Positions 47,285-56,123 of a DNA stretch of 64,000 nt are shown piece after piece; position 1 is the stretch's first letter; every line of letters begins with the position of its first letter. The notes under the pieces were generated by a model that was not told the origin of the DNA, ran no database searches, and saw only the letters and a program-made list of their open reading frames with translations. The position numbers were made by a program, and so were the translations under genes. This DNA comes from Pseudomonas oryzihabitans (GTDB taxonomy: Bacteria; Pseudomonadota; Gammaproteobacteria; Pseudomonadales; Pseudomonadaceae): NCBI RefSeq assembly GCF_024652905.1, contig NZ_CP102428.1:3890001-3954000 (forward strand), in the 5' to 3' direction.

Positions 47285-48832
47285 CTAGGTCGACATCACC
47301 GTTTGCCCGGCGGAGGCCTGACCTTCCAGGCGCCGCTCCAGTGCCTTGGGCTCGATCACCAGGCGCATGCCATTGCTGGCCTGAGTGCGGCCCCAGTCTT
47401 CCAGCAGCTCCATGCAGGCGTGGTCGATATAGGAGACGCGTTCCAGGGGCACGTGCAGGGTGGTGCCCGGCTTGACCTGCTCCAGCACCTTGGTCAGCTG
47501 GGGCACGCGCAGGAAGGTTGCGGCGCCCACCAGGCGCAGGTCGGCCTGGTCCGGCTGGTCTTCGCGATAGGTCAGGCTGACCTTGAGCTGTGCCGCCTTG
47601 ACCGCCAGGAAGGCGATCGACAGACCGAAGCCCACCAGCACCCCGGTCAGCAGATCGGTGGCGACGATCATCAGCGCGGTCAGGGCATAGATGGCCATGG
47701 GCGCGCGGCCATAGCGCTTGAGTCCGGTCAGCGACTTGGGATCGGCCAGCTTGACGCCGGTGAACACCAGTACGCCGGCCAGGCTCGCCACCGGTACCAG
47801 CTTGAGCACGAAGGGCAGGGCGGCGACGAAGGCCAGCAGCCAGAGGCCGTGGAAGATGGTGGAGGCGCGACTGGTGGCGCCGGCCTGGACATTGGCCGAG
47901 CTGCGCACGATGACGCCGGTCATGGGCAGCGCCCCGACGGCGCCGCAGAGCAGGTTACCGATGCCCTGGGCACCCAGTTCGCGGTCGAAGTGCGAGCGCG
48001 GCCCGTTGTGCATGCGGTCCACCGCGGCGGCCGAGAGCAGGGTCTCGGCACTGGCGATGAAGGCCAGGGCGAGGGCGGCTACCACCAGCTCGGCGTTGGC
48101 TAGCATGCCAAGATCGGCGAAGGTCACCCAGTCGATGGCATCGGCCAGGTTGTTGGGCACTTCGACCCGGCGGATGTCCAGCGCCAGCCAGAGACTGGCC
48201 AGGGTCGCCAGGGTCACGCCGATCAGCGCGCCGGGCAGGAAGCGTAGCGGCTGTGGGCGGAATTTCTCCCACAGCCACATGCTGGCGATGGTCAGCAGGC
48301 CGATCAGCGCCGCCTGGGCGCCGCTGCCACTGCCGTTCCACTGGCCGGCCGCGGTGAGGGCGGCGCCCGGGAAGGCCAGCAGATTGGACAGGCCCGACGC
48401 CGCTGGTTTGGCGTCCAGCATGACGTGCAGCTGCGAGAGCACGATGAGGATGCCGATGCCCGCGAGCATGCCGTAGACCACCGCTGGCGAGGTGACGCGG
48501 AACCAGGCACCCAGCCGGGTGAGACCGGCGACGAGCTGCATGAGACCGGCCAGTAGCAGTACCGGGCCCAGGGCCTCGAGGCCGTGCCGGTTGATCAGGT
48601 CGAACACCAGCACCACCAGGCCGGCGGCCGGACCACTGACCTGCAACGGCGAGCCGGCGAGAAAGCCGACCACTAGGCCACCGATGATGCCGGTGATGAT
48701 GCCCTTGGCCGGTGGCATGCCGGAGGCGATGGCGATCCCCATGCACAGCGGCAGGGCGACCAGAAACACTACGAGTGAGGCCAGGGCGTCGCGCGACAGG
48801 TTGCGCCCCGGGGTCTGTTGATTGCCAAGCAT
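47285..48832 (-). CDS. SulP family anion transporter (probable bicarbonate or sulfate)
   Basis: A 515-aa inner-membrane transporter. SulP blocks are DALASLVVFLVALPLCMGIAIASG, the substrate-region GLVVGFLAGSPLQVSGPAAG, and FIASAETLLSAAAVDRM. A short C-terminal STAS-like domain (TTLHVPLERVSYIDHACMELLEDWG) follows. The ATG at 48832 has GGAGGA upstream; an earlier frame to 48877 lacks an RBS. The carbonic anhydrase gene lies 209 nt upstream on the same strand, which suggests a bicarbonate uptake pair (inference). Sulfate is the main alternative. Confidence 0.88.
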   Translation of the reverse strand: MLGNQQTPGRNLSRDALASLVVFLVALPLCMGIAIASGMPPAKGIITGIIGGLVVGFLAGSPLQVSGPAAGLVVLVFDLINRHGLEALGPVLLLAGLMQLVAGLTRLGAWFRVTSPAVVYGMLAGIGILIVLSQLHVMLDAKPAASGLSNLLAFPGAALTAAGQWNGSGSGAQAALIGLLTIASMWLWEKFRPQPLRFLPGALIGVTLATLASLWLALDIRRVEVPNNLADAIDWVTFADLGMLANAELVVAALALAFIASAETLLSAAAVDRMHNGPRSHFDRELGAQGIGNLLCGAVGALPMTGVIVRSSANVQAGATSRASTIFHGLWLLAFVAALPFVLKLVPVASLAGVLVFTGVKLADPKSLTGLKRYGRAPMAIYALTALMIVATDLLTGVLVGFGLSIAFLAVKAAQLKVSLTYREDQPDQADLRLVGAATFLRVPQLTKVLEQVKPGTTLHVPLERVSYIDHACMELLEDWGRTQASNGMRLVIEPKALERRLEGQASAGQTVMST

Positions 48833-48871
48833 GGTCCTGGTCCTCCAGCGACTAGGAAAAAGGTGCCCGCG

Positions 48872-48892
48872 CGTCATATCACGTCATATGAC
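48872..48892 (-). promoter_or_regulatory. Repeated CGTCATAT motif upstream of SulP
   Basis: CGTCATAT occurs twice with a 10-bp period, and the second copy forms the palindrome GTCATATGAC (48883-48892). It is 40 nt before the SulP start. A helical-turn repeat of this kind suggests a regulator site or promoter for SulP separate from the carbonic anhydrase. Confidence 0.4.
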
Positions 48893-48982
48893 ACGGTGCG
48901 GGATTCAGGCGGCTAGCGGAAAGGGTGGGCGATCCCGATGGAGCCCCAGGTAGGATCGTCCGGCGCGGTGCGCTGTTATAGG

Positions 48983-49002
48983 GACGGGTCCAGGGACCCG
49001 TC
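48983..49002 (-). terminator. Hairpin after carbonic anhydrase gene
   Basis: GACGGGTCC and GGACCCGTC are exact 9-bp arms with a 2-nt centre, 39 nt beyond the carbonic anhydrase stop. There is no T run, so partial termination or mRNA stabilisation is possible. Confidence 0.4.
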
Positions 49003-49041
49003 TCCGGGCGGCCAGCCGGCGAACCGGATGACCGCGGTGGA

Positions 49042-49749
49042 TCAGGCCTGCTGCAGGCGCGGACGCGGGGTGGCGACTGGCATGTTTTCGCCATCCAGGG
49101 GCAGGAAGCGTTCCTGCTGGGCGTCGTAGGCCTTGATCTCGCTGGTCTCGATGGAATAGACCCAGCCGTGGATCTGCAGCTGACCACTGGCCAGACGCGA
49201 AGCCACCGAGGGGTGGGTGCGCAGGTGTACCAGCTGGGCCACTACGTTTTCCTCGGTCAGGAAACCCAGGGTGCCGCCGTGGCCGCAGTCGCAATGGCTA
49301 TGGTCTTCGACCACGGTACGGGCGACCTCGGCATGGCGCAGCCAGACCTTTACCGTCGGCATCTTTTCCAGCGGATCGGGATTGAGTACGGCTTTCATGG
49401 CGCCGCAGTCGGAGTGGCCGCAGATGATGATGTGCTTCACGCCCAGGGCCACGACCGCGTATTCGATGGCGGTGGATACGCCGCCGTTCATCTGGCCGTA
49501 GGGGGGGACCACGTTGCCGACGTTACGGGTCACGAACAGATCGCCTGGCGAACTCTGGGTGATCAGTTCCGGGACGATGCGCGAGTCGGCGCAGGTGATG
49601 AACATGGCCTTGGGCGACTGTGCACTGGCGAGTTTCTTGAACAGCGCTTCCTGTTCGGGAAAGACATCCTGGCGGAAACGCTTGAAACCATCGACCAGCT
49701 GCAGGAGGGCCTCGTCGGGTGCGCCGAAGGTATCCGTGTTGTCGCTCAT
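49042..49749 (-). CDS. Beta-class carbonic anhydrase
   Basis: A 235-aa cytosolic zinc enzyme interconverting CO2 and bicarbonate. Zinc ligands are Cys53, His112 and Cys115 (TCADSR and GHSDCGAM), with the Asp55-Arg57 dyad of the beta class. The block TRNVGNVVPPYG is also conserved. It is 15-20 residues longer than typical, with a Pro/Arg C-terminal tail. It is first in a likely pair with the SulP transporter. Confidence 0.93.
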   Translation of the reverse strand: MSDNTDTFGAPDEALLQLVDGFKRFRQDVFPEQEALFKKLASAQSPKAMFITCADSRIVPELITQSSPGDLFVTRNVGNVVPPYGQMNGGVSTAIEYAVVALGVKHIIICGHSDCGAMKAVLNPDPLEKMPTVKVWLRHAEVARTVVEDHSHCDCGHGGTLGFLTEENVVAQLVHLRTHPSVASRLASGQLQIHGWVYSIETSEIKAYDAQQERFLPLDGENMPVATPRPRLQQA

Positions 49750-50418
49750 CTGTTTCTGACCTCTCTCAAGTACGCAATGGCAGCGGCAAGCGCTGGTTAG
49801 TGGCTAGACGCCCCCTGGCATCGCTTCGATACGCCCCGGCCATCTCGGGCTCTGGTGGCTTCATTTTCCGGCAATCCATCGCGTAGTCGGGCGGTGTCCT
49901 GGCACCCGGTGTCGCATCTTGGTGAACACAACCTTAATCCACGCTGAAACAATAGCTCGTGACCGACAACGCAGAAGATATTTCAAACTAATACTGAGAT
50001 CATCCCGCCATTATCGCGACATGATCAGTGCATTTAGCCCTTTTATCGACACGAACCCTGCATTTCGCCACCGGATCACGCTTTTCCCCGTGAAGAAAAT
50101 GTAAATCGCGATAGCCGAACAGATTTCCTTGATGATCAGTGGCTTGCGAGAGATGTGCAAAAATGTGAACACAATGCCGCTGGTGGAGATTGCTCGCCTT
50201 TCGCCCGCTTTGCATCCAGCCTGTGATCTGCGGCACAGTGCCGCAGCCTAGACCTTTCGCCAGCCTTTCAATAGCTCCAATGCCCTATGAGACAAGGGTT
50301 TGGTGGCTTTGCTCGACGCATGCTCCTGCAAGCCGTCCGGATCCAGGTCGATAATTGGCCTCAGGATCTGCCGCCAGCGGTCGATAGGGGAACTTTCCAG
50401 GCTCAACGGAAACTCTCC
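49750..50418. other. Gene-free 669-nt region upstream of chemoreceptor
   Basis: No gene can be supported here; small frames (49919-50104 plus, 50000-50236 minus) have no RBS and unlikely composition. The region is AT-rich compared with the flanks. GTGAACACAA occurs twice (near 49921 and 50165) and TGATCAGTG twice. An exact 8-bp-armed palindrome CTGCGGCA-CAG-TGCCGCAG lies at 50227. A sigma-28-like promoter is at 50328. Confidence 0.5.
50328..50354 (+). promoter_or_regulatory. Sigma-28 (FliA)-like promoter for chemoreceptor
   Basis: GCAAG, then 14 nt, then GTCGATAA closely matches the motility promoter consensus TCAAG-N14/15-GCCGATAA with one mismatch in each box. It is 64 nt upstream of the chemoreceptor ATG. 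Confidence 0.55.
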
Positions 50419-52044
50419 ATGTCCTTTCGCAACCTCTCCATCGCGCGGCGCGCCACGCTTGGTTTCGCCTTTATCGGTCTGCTCCTGCTGCTGCTCGGCG
50501 GCACCGCCCTGGTCAAGATGAACGATATCCGCGCCTCGGGCCTGGCCATCGAAGAACGCGCCATGCCGCGCGTGGCCGCCCTCGACGAGCTGACCGCCCT
50601 GACCCTGCGCCTGCGGGTGCTCTCCTATCGTCTGCTGCTCAATCGCGAGCCGGAGATCATCGCCAAGACCCAGGCCTTGTTCCAGCAGCGCAACGGCCAG
50701 ATGCGCGCCGCCCAGCAGCGCTACGAGGCCTTGATCCAGTCCGCCGAAGAACGCACCGCCTACGGTCGCTACGGCCAGTTGATCGCCCAGTACGACGGTC
50801 TGCAGCAGCGCATGCTGGCGTTTTCCGCCGCCGATCAGCTGGAGCCCCTGCGCCGGCTGCTCAATGAAGACCTGCTGGCCAACTCCGATGCGGTCAACGG
50901 GGTGCTCAGGCAACTCACCGATCTGGTCGACCAGCAGACCGCCGCCGCCAACGCCCAGTCCGCCACCGACTACAGTCGCGCCATCCAGTGGCTGGTGGTG
51001 CTGCTGGCTGCCACCGCGGGGTTGACCGTGGTCTTCGCCTGGCTGCTGATCCGCAGCATCACCCAGCCCATCGCCCGGGCCGTGCGGGCGGCCGAGGTGA
51101 TCGCCACCGGCGACCTCAGCGAAGAGATCCACAGCGAAGGCCGCGACGAGGCCGCGCGCCTGTTGCAGGCCATGAAGACCATGCAGGGCCAGCTGCGCCA
51201 GACCCTGCAGGGCATCCTTGGCTCGGCCACCCAGCTCGCCTCGGCAGCGGAAGAACTCAATGCGGTGACCGATGAATCCAGTCGCGGTCTGCAACGCCAG
51301 AACGCCGAGATCGAACAGGCCGCCACCGCGGTGAACCAGATGTCATCGGCGGTGGACGAGGTGGCGCGCAACGCCGTCAACACCTCCCAGGCGTCCCAGG
51401 AGTCGGCCGGTGTGGCCCGTGATGGCCGCGATCTGGTGCAGGAAACCGTGGGCGCCATCGCCACCATGAGCGAGGATGTCCAACACGGCGCCACCCTGGT
51501 GGGCGATCTGGCGGTCCAGGTCAACGACATCGGCAAGGTGCTGGATGTGATCCGCAGCGTGGCCGAACAGACCAACCTGCTGGCGCTCAACGCCGCCATC
51601 GAGGCGGCGCGCGCCGGCGAGGCCGGTCGTGGCTTCGCGGTGGTGGCCGACGAGGTGCGGGCGCTGGCCCATCGCACCCAGGAATCGACCCGCGAGATCG
51701 AGACCTCCATCGGCACCATCCAGCAGGGTACCGATCAAGCGGTGGCGGCGATGCGCAGCAGCACCGAGCGCGCCCAGTCCACTCTGGAAGTGGCGCGCGG
51801 TGCCGGCCATGCCCTGGAGCGCATCCATGGCGCCATCGGCGGCATCAACGAACGTAACCTGGTCATCGCCAGCGCGGCGGAAGAGCAGGCCCAGGTCGCC
51901 CGCGAGGTGGATCGCAACCTGGTGAACATTCGCGAGTTGTCGGTCCAGACCGCCGCGGGTGCCGAGCAGTCCAGCGCCGCCAGCGCCGAGCTGTCGCGCC
52001 TGGCCGTGGACCTCAATGGGCTGGTGACGCGCTTCCGCCTGTGA
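50419..52044 (+). CDS. Methyl-accepting chemotaxis protein
   Basis: A 541-aa chemoreceptor. TM1 is at ~14-32 ([17 protein letters not shown]). A ~150-residue periplasmic four-helix-type domain leads to TM2 (~191-211), a HAMP domain ([23 protein letters not shown]) and the signalling coiled coil. The hairpin tip is [32 protein letters not shown]. The C terminus ends RFRL without a CheR-binding NWETF pentapeptide. The ATG at 50419 has a weak RBS (CGGAA); the longer frame from 50287 covers the promoter. Ligand unknown. Confidence 0.9.
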   Translation: MSFRNLSIARRATLGFAFIGLLLLLLGGTALVKMNDIRASGLAIEERAMPRVAALDELTALTLRLRVLSYRLLLNREPEIIAKTQALFQQRNGQMRAAQQRYEALIQSAEERTAYGRYGQLIAQYDGLQQRMLAFSAADQLEPLRRLLNEDLLANSDAVNGVLRQLTDLVDQQTAAANAQSATDYSRAIQWLVVLLAATAGLTVVFAWLLIRSITQPIARAVRAAEVIATGDLSEEIHSEGRDEAARLLQAMKTMQGQLRQTLQGILGSATQLASAAEELNAVTDESSRGLQRQNAEIEQAATAVNQMSSAVDEVARNAVNTSQASQESAGVARDGRDLVQETVGAIATMSEDVQHGATLVGDLAVQVNDIGKVLDVIRSVAEQTNLLALNAAIEAARAGEAGRGFAVVADEVRALAHRTQESTREIETSIGTIQQGTDQAVAAMRSSTERAQSTLEVARGAGHALERIHGAIGGINERNLVIASAAEEQAQVAREVDRNLVNIRELSVQTAAGAEQSSAASAELSRLAVDLNGLVTRFRL

Positions 52045-52051
52045 CCCTGGC

Positions 52052-52079
52052 GCGTCCGGTCGCTGTGGTGACCGGACGC
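52052..52079 (+). terminator. Hairpin after first chemoreceptor gene
   Basis: GCGTCCGGTC and GACCGGACGC form a perfect 10-bp stem with an 8-nt loop, 7 nt after the stop codon. No T run follows, so it is a possible factor-dependent or stabilising end. Confidence 0.5.
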
Positions 52080-52086
52080 TGCGCCA

Positions 52087-52209
52087 CTAGCCGGGACCGA
52101 GCAGCTGCAGCACGCCGGTCAACAGCACCAGCAGGCCCAGGGGCGAGGCGAGAACGGACAGCAGCAGGCACCTCAGGCGAGGGCCGCGCGGGGTAGGGCA
52201 GGTCGTCAT
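52087..52209 (-). CDS. Possible small membrane protein (40 aa)
   Basis: A 40-residue frame between the two chemoreceptors: a short polar start (MTTCPTPRGPRLR) and one strong hydrophobic stretch (CLLLSVLASPLGLLVLLTGVLQLL). This is the shape of a one-helix membrane peptide. The nearest GGAG is about 12 nt upstream, longer than normal. The same frame could extend to 52323. No homologue is recognised, and a chance frame in GC-rich DNA is quite possible. Confidence 0.25.
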   Translation of the reverse strand: MTTCPTPRGPRLRCLLLSVLASPLGLLVLLTGVLQLLGPG

Positions 52210-52367
52210 GACGTCAGGCAGCTCCGTAGCGAAAACCGGCGCCACGCTGGGCGCCCGGGGCCAATTTTCGCCTGTACCGGCAGCGACGTCATGCCAAGAA
52301 AAGGTAAAGATGGGTAAAGCCACCGCTGCCCCGGGATGACTCTTCCCGGGAGCGACGGCGCGCCGGG

Positions 52368-53996
52368 CTAGACGCGGAAGCGCGCGGCCAGGCTGTGGAT
52401 CTCGCGGGTCAGCTCGGCGAGCTGGCGACTGGAGGTCTCGATCTGGTCGGCGCCGCGCTTGGACACGCCTGCCAGTTCGCGGATGTTGATCAGGTTGCGA
52501 TCCACCTCGCGGGCGACCTGGGCCTGCTCCTCGGCGGCGCTGGCGATGACCAGGTTGCGCTCGTTGATATCGCCGATAGCGACAAAGATGTGCTCCAGGC
52601 TCTGGCCGGTGCGCTCGGTGGTCTCGAGGGTGGTACCGGCCAGGGTGTTGCTGCGCTGGATGGCGGTTACCGCCTGGCCGGTGCCGGCCTGGATGTTGCC
52701 GATCATCTGCTCGATCTCCAGGGTCGACTGGCGGGTGCGCTGGGCCAGGCTGCGCACCTCGTCGGCCACCACGGCGAAGCCACGCCCGGCATCGCCGGCA
52801 CGGGCGGCTTCGATGGCGGCGTTGAGCGCCAGCAGATTGGTCTGCTCGGAGACCGCGCGGATCACGTCCAGCACCTTGCCGATCTGGTTGGCCTGCTGCG
52901 CCAGACTGGCGATCACGGCTTCACTTTCGTTGACCGTGGTCTGCATGCTCTGCAATTCGCTGAGGACCTGGGCCACCTGGCCACGACTGCCGGTGGCGAG
53001 GCGATCGGATTCGCGGGCGGTATCCGAGGTGGAGGCGGCATTGCGTGCCACCTCTTCCACGGCGGTGGTCATCTCGGTCACCGCGGTCACGGCCTGTTCC
53101 AGTTCCTGTTGCTGCTGGTTCAGGGTGCGATTGCTCTGGGCGGTGACCTGGCCCAGTTCCTGGGCGGCGCCGTCGAGTTGCTCGGCGGTGCGATTGAGCT
53201 GGGCCAGGGTGTCGCGCTGGCGGCGTTGCAGGGTGGCGAGGCCGGCGAACAGCTGGCCGATCTCGTCATGGCTGCGCACCTCGATGCGGCGGGTCAGATC
53301 GCCTTCGCTCATGGCGGCGAAGTGCTCGCCGGCTTCGTTCAACGGGGCCAGCACCCGGCGGGCGATGAACCAGCCGGAGAGCACCGCCAGCAGCAGGGTC
53401 AGACCGACCAGTACCAGGGTGCCGATCTCGGCCTGCAGCACGCGGCTGTCGGAGGCGGCCAGGGTGGCGTCGATGCGCCCGGTGATCTCGTCGGTAAAGA
53501 CCTTGCGGGTGTCGGCGAAGGCGGTGCTGGCGTCCTTGGCGCCATCGCTGATGCGGATGTAGCCCGGCAGATCACCGGCGCGGCAGGCCTTGATCTGATT
53601 TTCCACGATGACCTTGTAGGCATCGAAGGCCTTGAGCATGGCATCGATCTGGCCGCGCAACTTGGGCTCGGTGGTGCTGGCCAGCATCTCGGTGATCAGC
53701 GTGCGGGCGATGTTCAGGCGTTCCAGCGCCAGCACCGTGCCTTTTTCGGCCTTGGCCGCATCGCCATTGACCCTATCGAGCATGGCGGTATGGGAGTTGG
53801 CACTGGCGCGGCTGATCCAGGTGGCGGCGTTGTTGACCTTGTCCAGCTGCTCCATGGTCAGACTATCCAGGTCGCGGATCTGCTGGGCACTGGTCCGGGC
53901 GCTGAGCCACCCATACAGACAAGCCAGCAGCAGGCAGGCGACGAACAGGCTGAGGACGCTGTACATCCCCGTCCGAATTCTTGTTGTTTTTTTCAT
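52368..53996 (-). CDS. Methyl-accepting chemotaxis protein, second
   Basis: A 542-aa chemoreceptor convergent with the previous one. TM1 is at ~12-32 ([19 protein letters not shown]). A periplasmic four-helix domain of the TarH/4HB type (~33-188) is followed by TM2 (~190-210), HAMP ([27 protein letters not shown]) and the signalling domain. The tip is [32 protein letters not shown]. The tip and [22 protein letters not shown] match the neighbour almost exactly, but the sensor domains differ. No CheR-binding pentapeptide is seen. Confidence 0.9.
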   Translation of the reverse strand: MKKTTRIRTGMYSVLSLFVACLLLACLYGWLSARTSAQQIRDLDSLTMEQLDKVNNAATWISRASANSHTAMLDRVNGDAAKAEKGTVLALERLNIARTLITEMLASTTEPKLRGQIDAMLKAFDAYKVIVENQIKACRAGDLPGYIRISDGAKDASTAFADTRKVFTDEITGRIDATLAASDSRVLQAEIGTLVLVGLTLLLAVLSGWFIARRVLAPLNEAGEHFAAMSEGDLTRRIEVRSHDEIGQLFAGLATLQRRQRDTLAQLNRTAEQLDGAAQELGQVTAQSNRTLNQQQQELEQAVTAVTEMTTAVEEVARNAASTSDTARESDRLATGSRGQVAQVLSELQSMQTTVNESEAVIASLAQQANQIGKVLDVIRAVSEQTNLLALNAAIEAARAGDAGRGFAVVADEVRSLAQRTRQSTLEIEQMIGNIQAGTGQAVTAIQRSNTLAGTTLETTERTGQSLEHIFVAIGDINERNLVIASAAEEQAQVAREVDRNLINIRELAGVSKRGADQIETSSRQLAELTREIHSLAARFRV

Positions 53997-54191
53997 GATG
54001 GGCTCTCTGAAGACGTCGCTGGCTGGGGTCGCAATACGACTTTGGTAAGGCTATTCGCCAGCAGTACGCCAAAGGCATGAGCAGGCGTCGATGGCTTGGA
54101 GCCAGTCGGTATCAGTTAAGCGCCGAAAAGTCGTCGGATGTCTTCAGAAGGGCAGGCAGGGTGGGCCCGACGGACGCCGGGCCCGGAGGGA

Positions 54192-54716
54192 TCAGGACAG
54201 CGGGGTGAACTGGATGACTTCGACCCAGTAGCCGTCGGGGTCCTTGATGAAGGCGATTTCCTTCATGCTGCCGTCGGTCAGGCGCTTCTGGAAAGCCACG
54301 CCCAACTGCTCGAAACGCTCGCAGGCGGCGCGGATGTCCGGGACCGCCACGCAGGTATGGCCGAAGCCACGCGGATCGCTGTTGCCGTTGTGGTAGCTGA
54401 AGGCGGCATCGTTCTCGGTGCCATGGTTGTGGGTCAGCTCGAGAATGCCCGGCGTGGATTTGCGCCAGCGCTGGCGGGCTTCCGGGTCTGTGGGCACCTG
54501 GTTGCGATCGACCAGGGCGAGGAAGGTCAGGCTGAACTTGGCGTCCGGAAAGTCCTTGTGATCGACCACGGTGAAACCCAGTACGCGGGTATAGAAGTCC
54601 AGCGAGGTCTCCAGGTTCTTGACCCGCAGCATGGTGTGGTTAAAGACGAACTCGCGGGTGGCGGCGTCGGGCTGGGCGGTCACGCCCGGCAGGTTGTCGA
54701 ATTGGCTCAGCGACAT
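54192..54716 (-). CDS. gloA: Lactoylglutathione lyase (glyoxalase I, long zinc-type)
   Basis: A 174-aa metalloenzyme that converts methylglyoxal-glutathione hemithioacetal to S-lactoylglutathione. Metal ligands are His27 (NHTMLRVKN), Glu93 (LELTHNHGT), His120 (GFGHTCVAV) and Glu166 (YWVEVIQF). The long form with extra loops (QVPTDPEARQRWRKSTPG) resembles the human-like Zn-dependent class, not the short Ni-type. I chose the ATG at 54716 with GGAG 8 nt upstream; a 27-residue longer frame is rejected. It is divergent from the CsbD-like gene. Confidence 0.93.
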   Translation of the reverse strand: MSLSQFDNLPGVTAQPDAATREFVFNHTMLRVKNLETSLDFYTRVLGFTVVDHKDFPDAKFSLTFLALVDRNQVPTDPEARQRWRKSTPGILELTHNHGTENDAAFSYHNGNSDPRGFGHTCVAVPDIRAACERFEQLGVAFQKRLTDGSMKEIAFIKDPDGYWVEVIQFTPLS

Positions 54717-54963
54717 CAGAAGTCTCCATTGAAGGGGTGTGGAATTTGGAGAGGCGGCCTTGCGCAACGTTCCCGCCAAGGGGCGGCGGCTGGGCAATCG
54801 CTCACGAAAAAGGGCGGGAAGTCTAAAGGCTTCCAGGGCCGCTGCCCAAAGCTTCCTGAGGCTCCTGGCCGCTACGCTGGGCGACGAGTGGTCGAAACCA
54901 CCCGGTTAGAGCCGTAGTCGGATTTTACAAGCGCACTGCCTGTGCGATCCCAAGGAGACTGAT

Positions 54964-55155
54964 ATGAGCAGCACCAGCGACAAGATCAAGGGTACCGCCA
55001 AAGAAGTGGCCGGCAAGGTCAAGCAAGGCGTCGGCGATGCCACCGACAACTCGCGTATGAAAGGCGAGGGTCGTGCCCAGGAAGCCGAAGGCAAACTGCA
55101 AAAGAACGTGGGCAAGGGTAAGGAAGCGGTCAAGAACACCATCGACCGCGCCTGA
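54964..55155 (+). CDS. CsbD family stress-response protein
   Basis: A 63-aa hydrophilic, Lys/Gly-rich protein (SSTSDKIKGTAKEVAGKVKQG, then MKGEGRAQEAEGKLQKNVGK). This is the CsbD/YjbJ pattern of repeated KGxAKExxGKxK motifs. Members are abundant under general stress in many bacteria, with unclear molecular function. AAGGAGA sits 7 nt before the ATG. It is followed by a clear terminator and lies between glyoxalase and GST genes. Confidence 0.9.
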   Translation: MSSTSDKIKGTAKEVAGKVKQGVGDATDNSRMKGEGRAQEAEGKLQKNVGKGKEAVKNTIDRA

Positions 55156-55170
55156 ATCCAGCCACAGTGA

Positions 55171-55195
55171 AAAGGCCGCCCCCGGGCGGCCTTTT
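55171..55195 (+). terminator. Terminator between csbD-like and GST genes
   Basis: GGCCGCC-CCCG-GGCGGCC with AAA on the left and TTTT on the right; bidirectional in a convergent gap, 16 nt after the CsbD stop and 10 nt from the GST stop. Confidence 0.88.
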
Positions 55196-55204
55196 CTTTG
55201 CCCG

Positions 55205-55936
55205 TCAGGTCGGATCCAGCTCCGGATAGTGACGGAAGATGCCGTTCTCGCTGAACGGCAGGCGGCGCGACGAGGCCAGGTAGGCGGCGATGTTGGGCAG
55301 GGCCGCCACCCGTTCGGCCACGGCCAGGACCCGCGGGATCTCCGGGGCGAGACGATGCATGGCGTTGGGGAAGGCATAGGTCAGGCCGGCCACCACCTGG
55401 AACAGCGATAGGTCGACATAGGAGCGCCGCTCGCCCACCAGCCAGGTATCACCCGCCGGGTTGTAACCCAGCACTCGTTCGAAATAGCTCAGATAGGTAC
55501 GGATTCGCTCGCCGGCAAAGGCCTTGGCCCGGCGCCGGGCTTCGTCCTGCTGCTCTTCATAGGTCAGGGAGATGGCCACCGGATGATGGACATCGTGGGC
55601 CTCGGCGGTGAGGTCGGTGATGGTCAGTTGCAGGCCATGTATCCAGAAGCGCGACTCCTCGTCCGGCGGCACCAGGTCCAGCTGCGGCCCCAGGTACTGG
55701 AGGATGTTGGCGACATGGGAAACGACCTCGTCGCCGGCCTTGAGAAAGGGCGGGGCGAAGGGTGGGCGTTGGGTCTGCTTGCCTTGCAGGTAGTCCTCCA
55801 TGGCGGGCACGCCCAGGCCTTCGTCCTCCGGGGCGTTGCCCACATCCAGGTAGTCCGCGCCGGCTTCTTCGAGCGCCAGGCGGACGAATTCGCCGCGGCC
55901 CTGGATGCTGGGCCAGTAGTGCAGTTCATAACGCAT
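55205..55936 (-). CDS. Glutathione S-transferase family protein
   Basis: A 243-aa cytosolic protein. The N-terminal thioredoxin-like domain (YELHYWPSIQGRGEFVRLALEEAG) has the Tyr/GRGE start of alpha/mu/pi/sigma-like GSTs. An all-helical C-terminal domain follows (TWLVGERRSYVDLSLFQVVAGL with the conserved Asp cap). PPFLKAGDEVVSHVANILQYLG replaces the classic P-x-L-x-G-ES loop, with SH in place of ES, so glutathione binding is likely but activity uncertain. It is convergent with the CsbD-like gene. Confidence 0.85.
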   Translation of the reverse strand: MRYELHYWPSIQGRGEFVRLALEEAGADYLDVGNAPEDEGLGVPAMEDYLQGKQTQRPPFAPPFLKAGDEVVSHVANILQYLGPQLDLVPPDEESRFWIHGLQLTITDLTAEAHDVHHPVAISLTYEEQQDEARRRAKAFAGERIRTYLSYFERVLGYNPAGDTWLVGERRSYVDLSLFQVVAGLTYAFPNAMHRLAPEIPRVLAVAERVAALPNIAAYLASSRRLPFSENGIFRHYPELDPT

Positions 55937-56123
55937 GGAAACCTCCGTCGTCTGCTGGGAATACGGGTCCAGGAAGGCTGACTCCCTGCGGGGTTCGGAG
56001 GTTTTCCCGCCGCGCGGCTTTCACGACGAAGCGCACAACCAATTCCCATCGCTGAGACTCCTATCAACCAGCGGCTAGCAATGAGGACGGTGGGATGACG
56101 GTTAACAGCAAGCGGACGGCTCC

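Noticed and set aside
49919-50236. Small frames of 61 and 78 codons in the gene-free region
   Set aside because: No RBS, overlapping on opposite strands, and composition unlike neighbouring genes.
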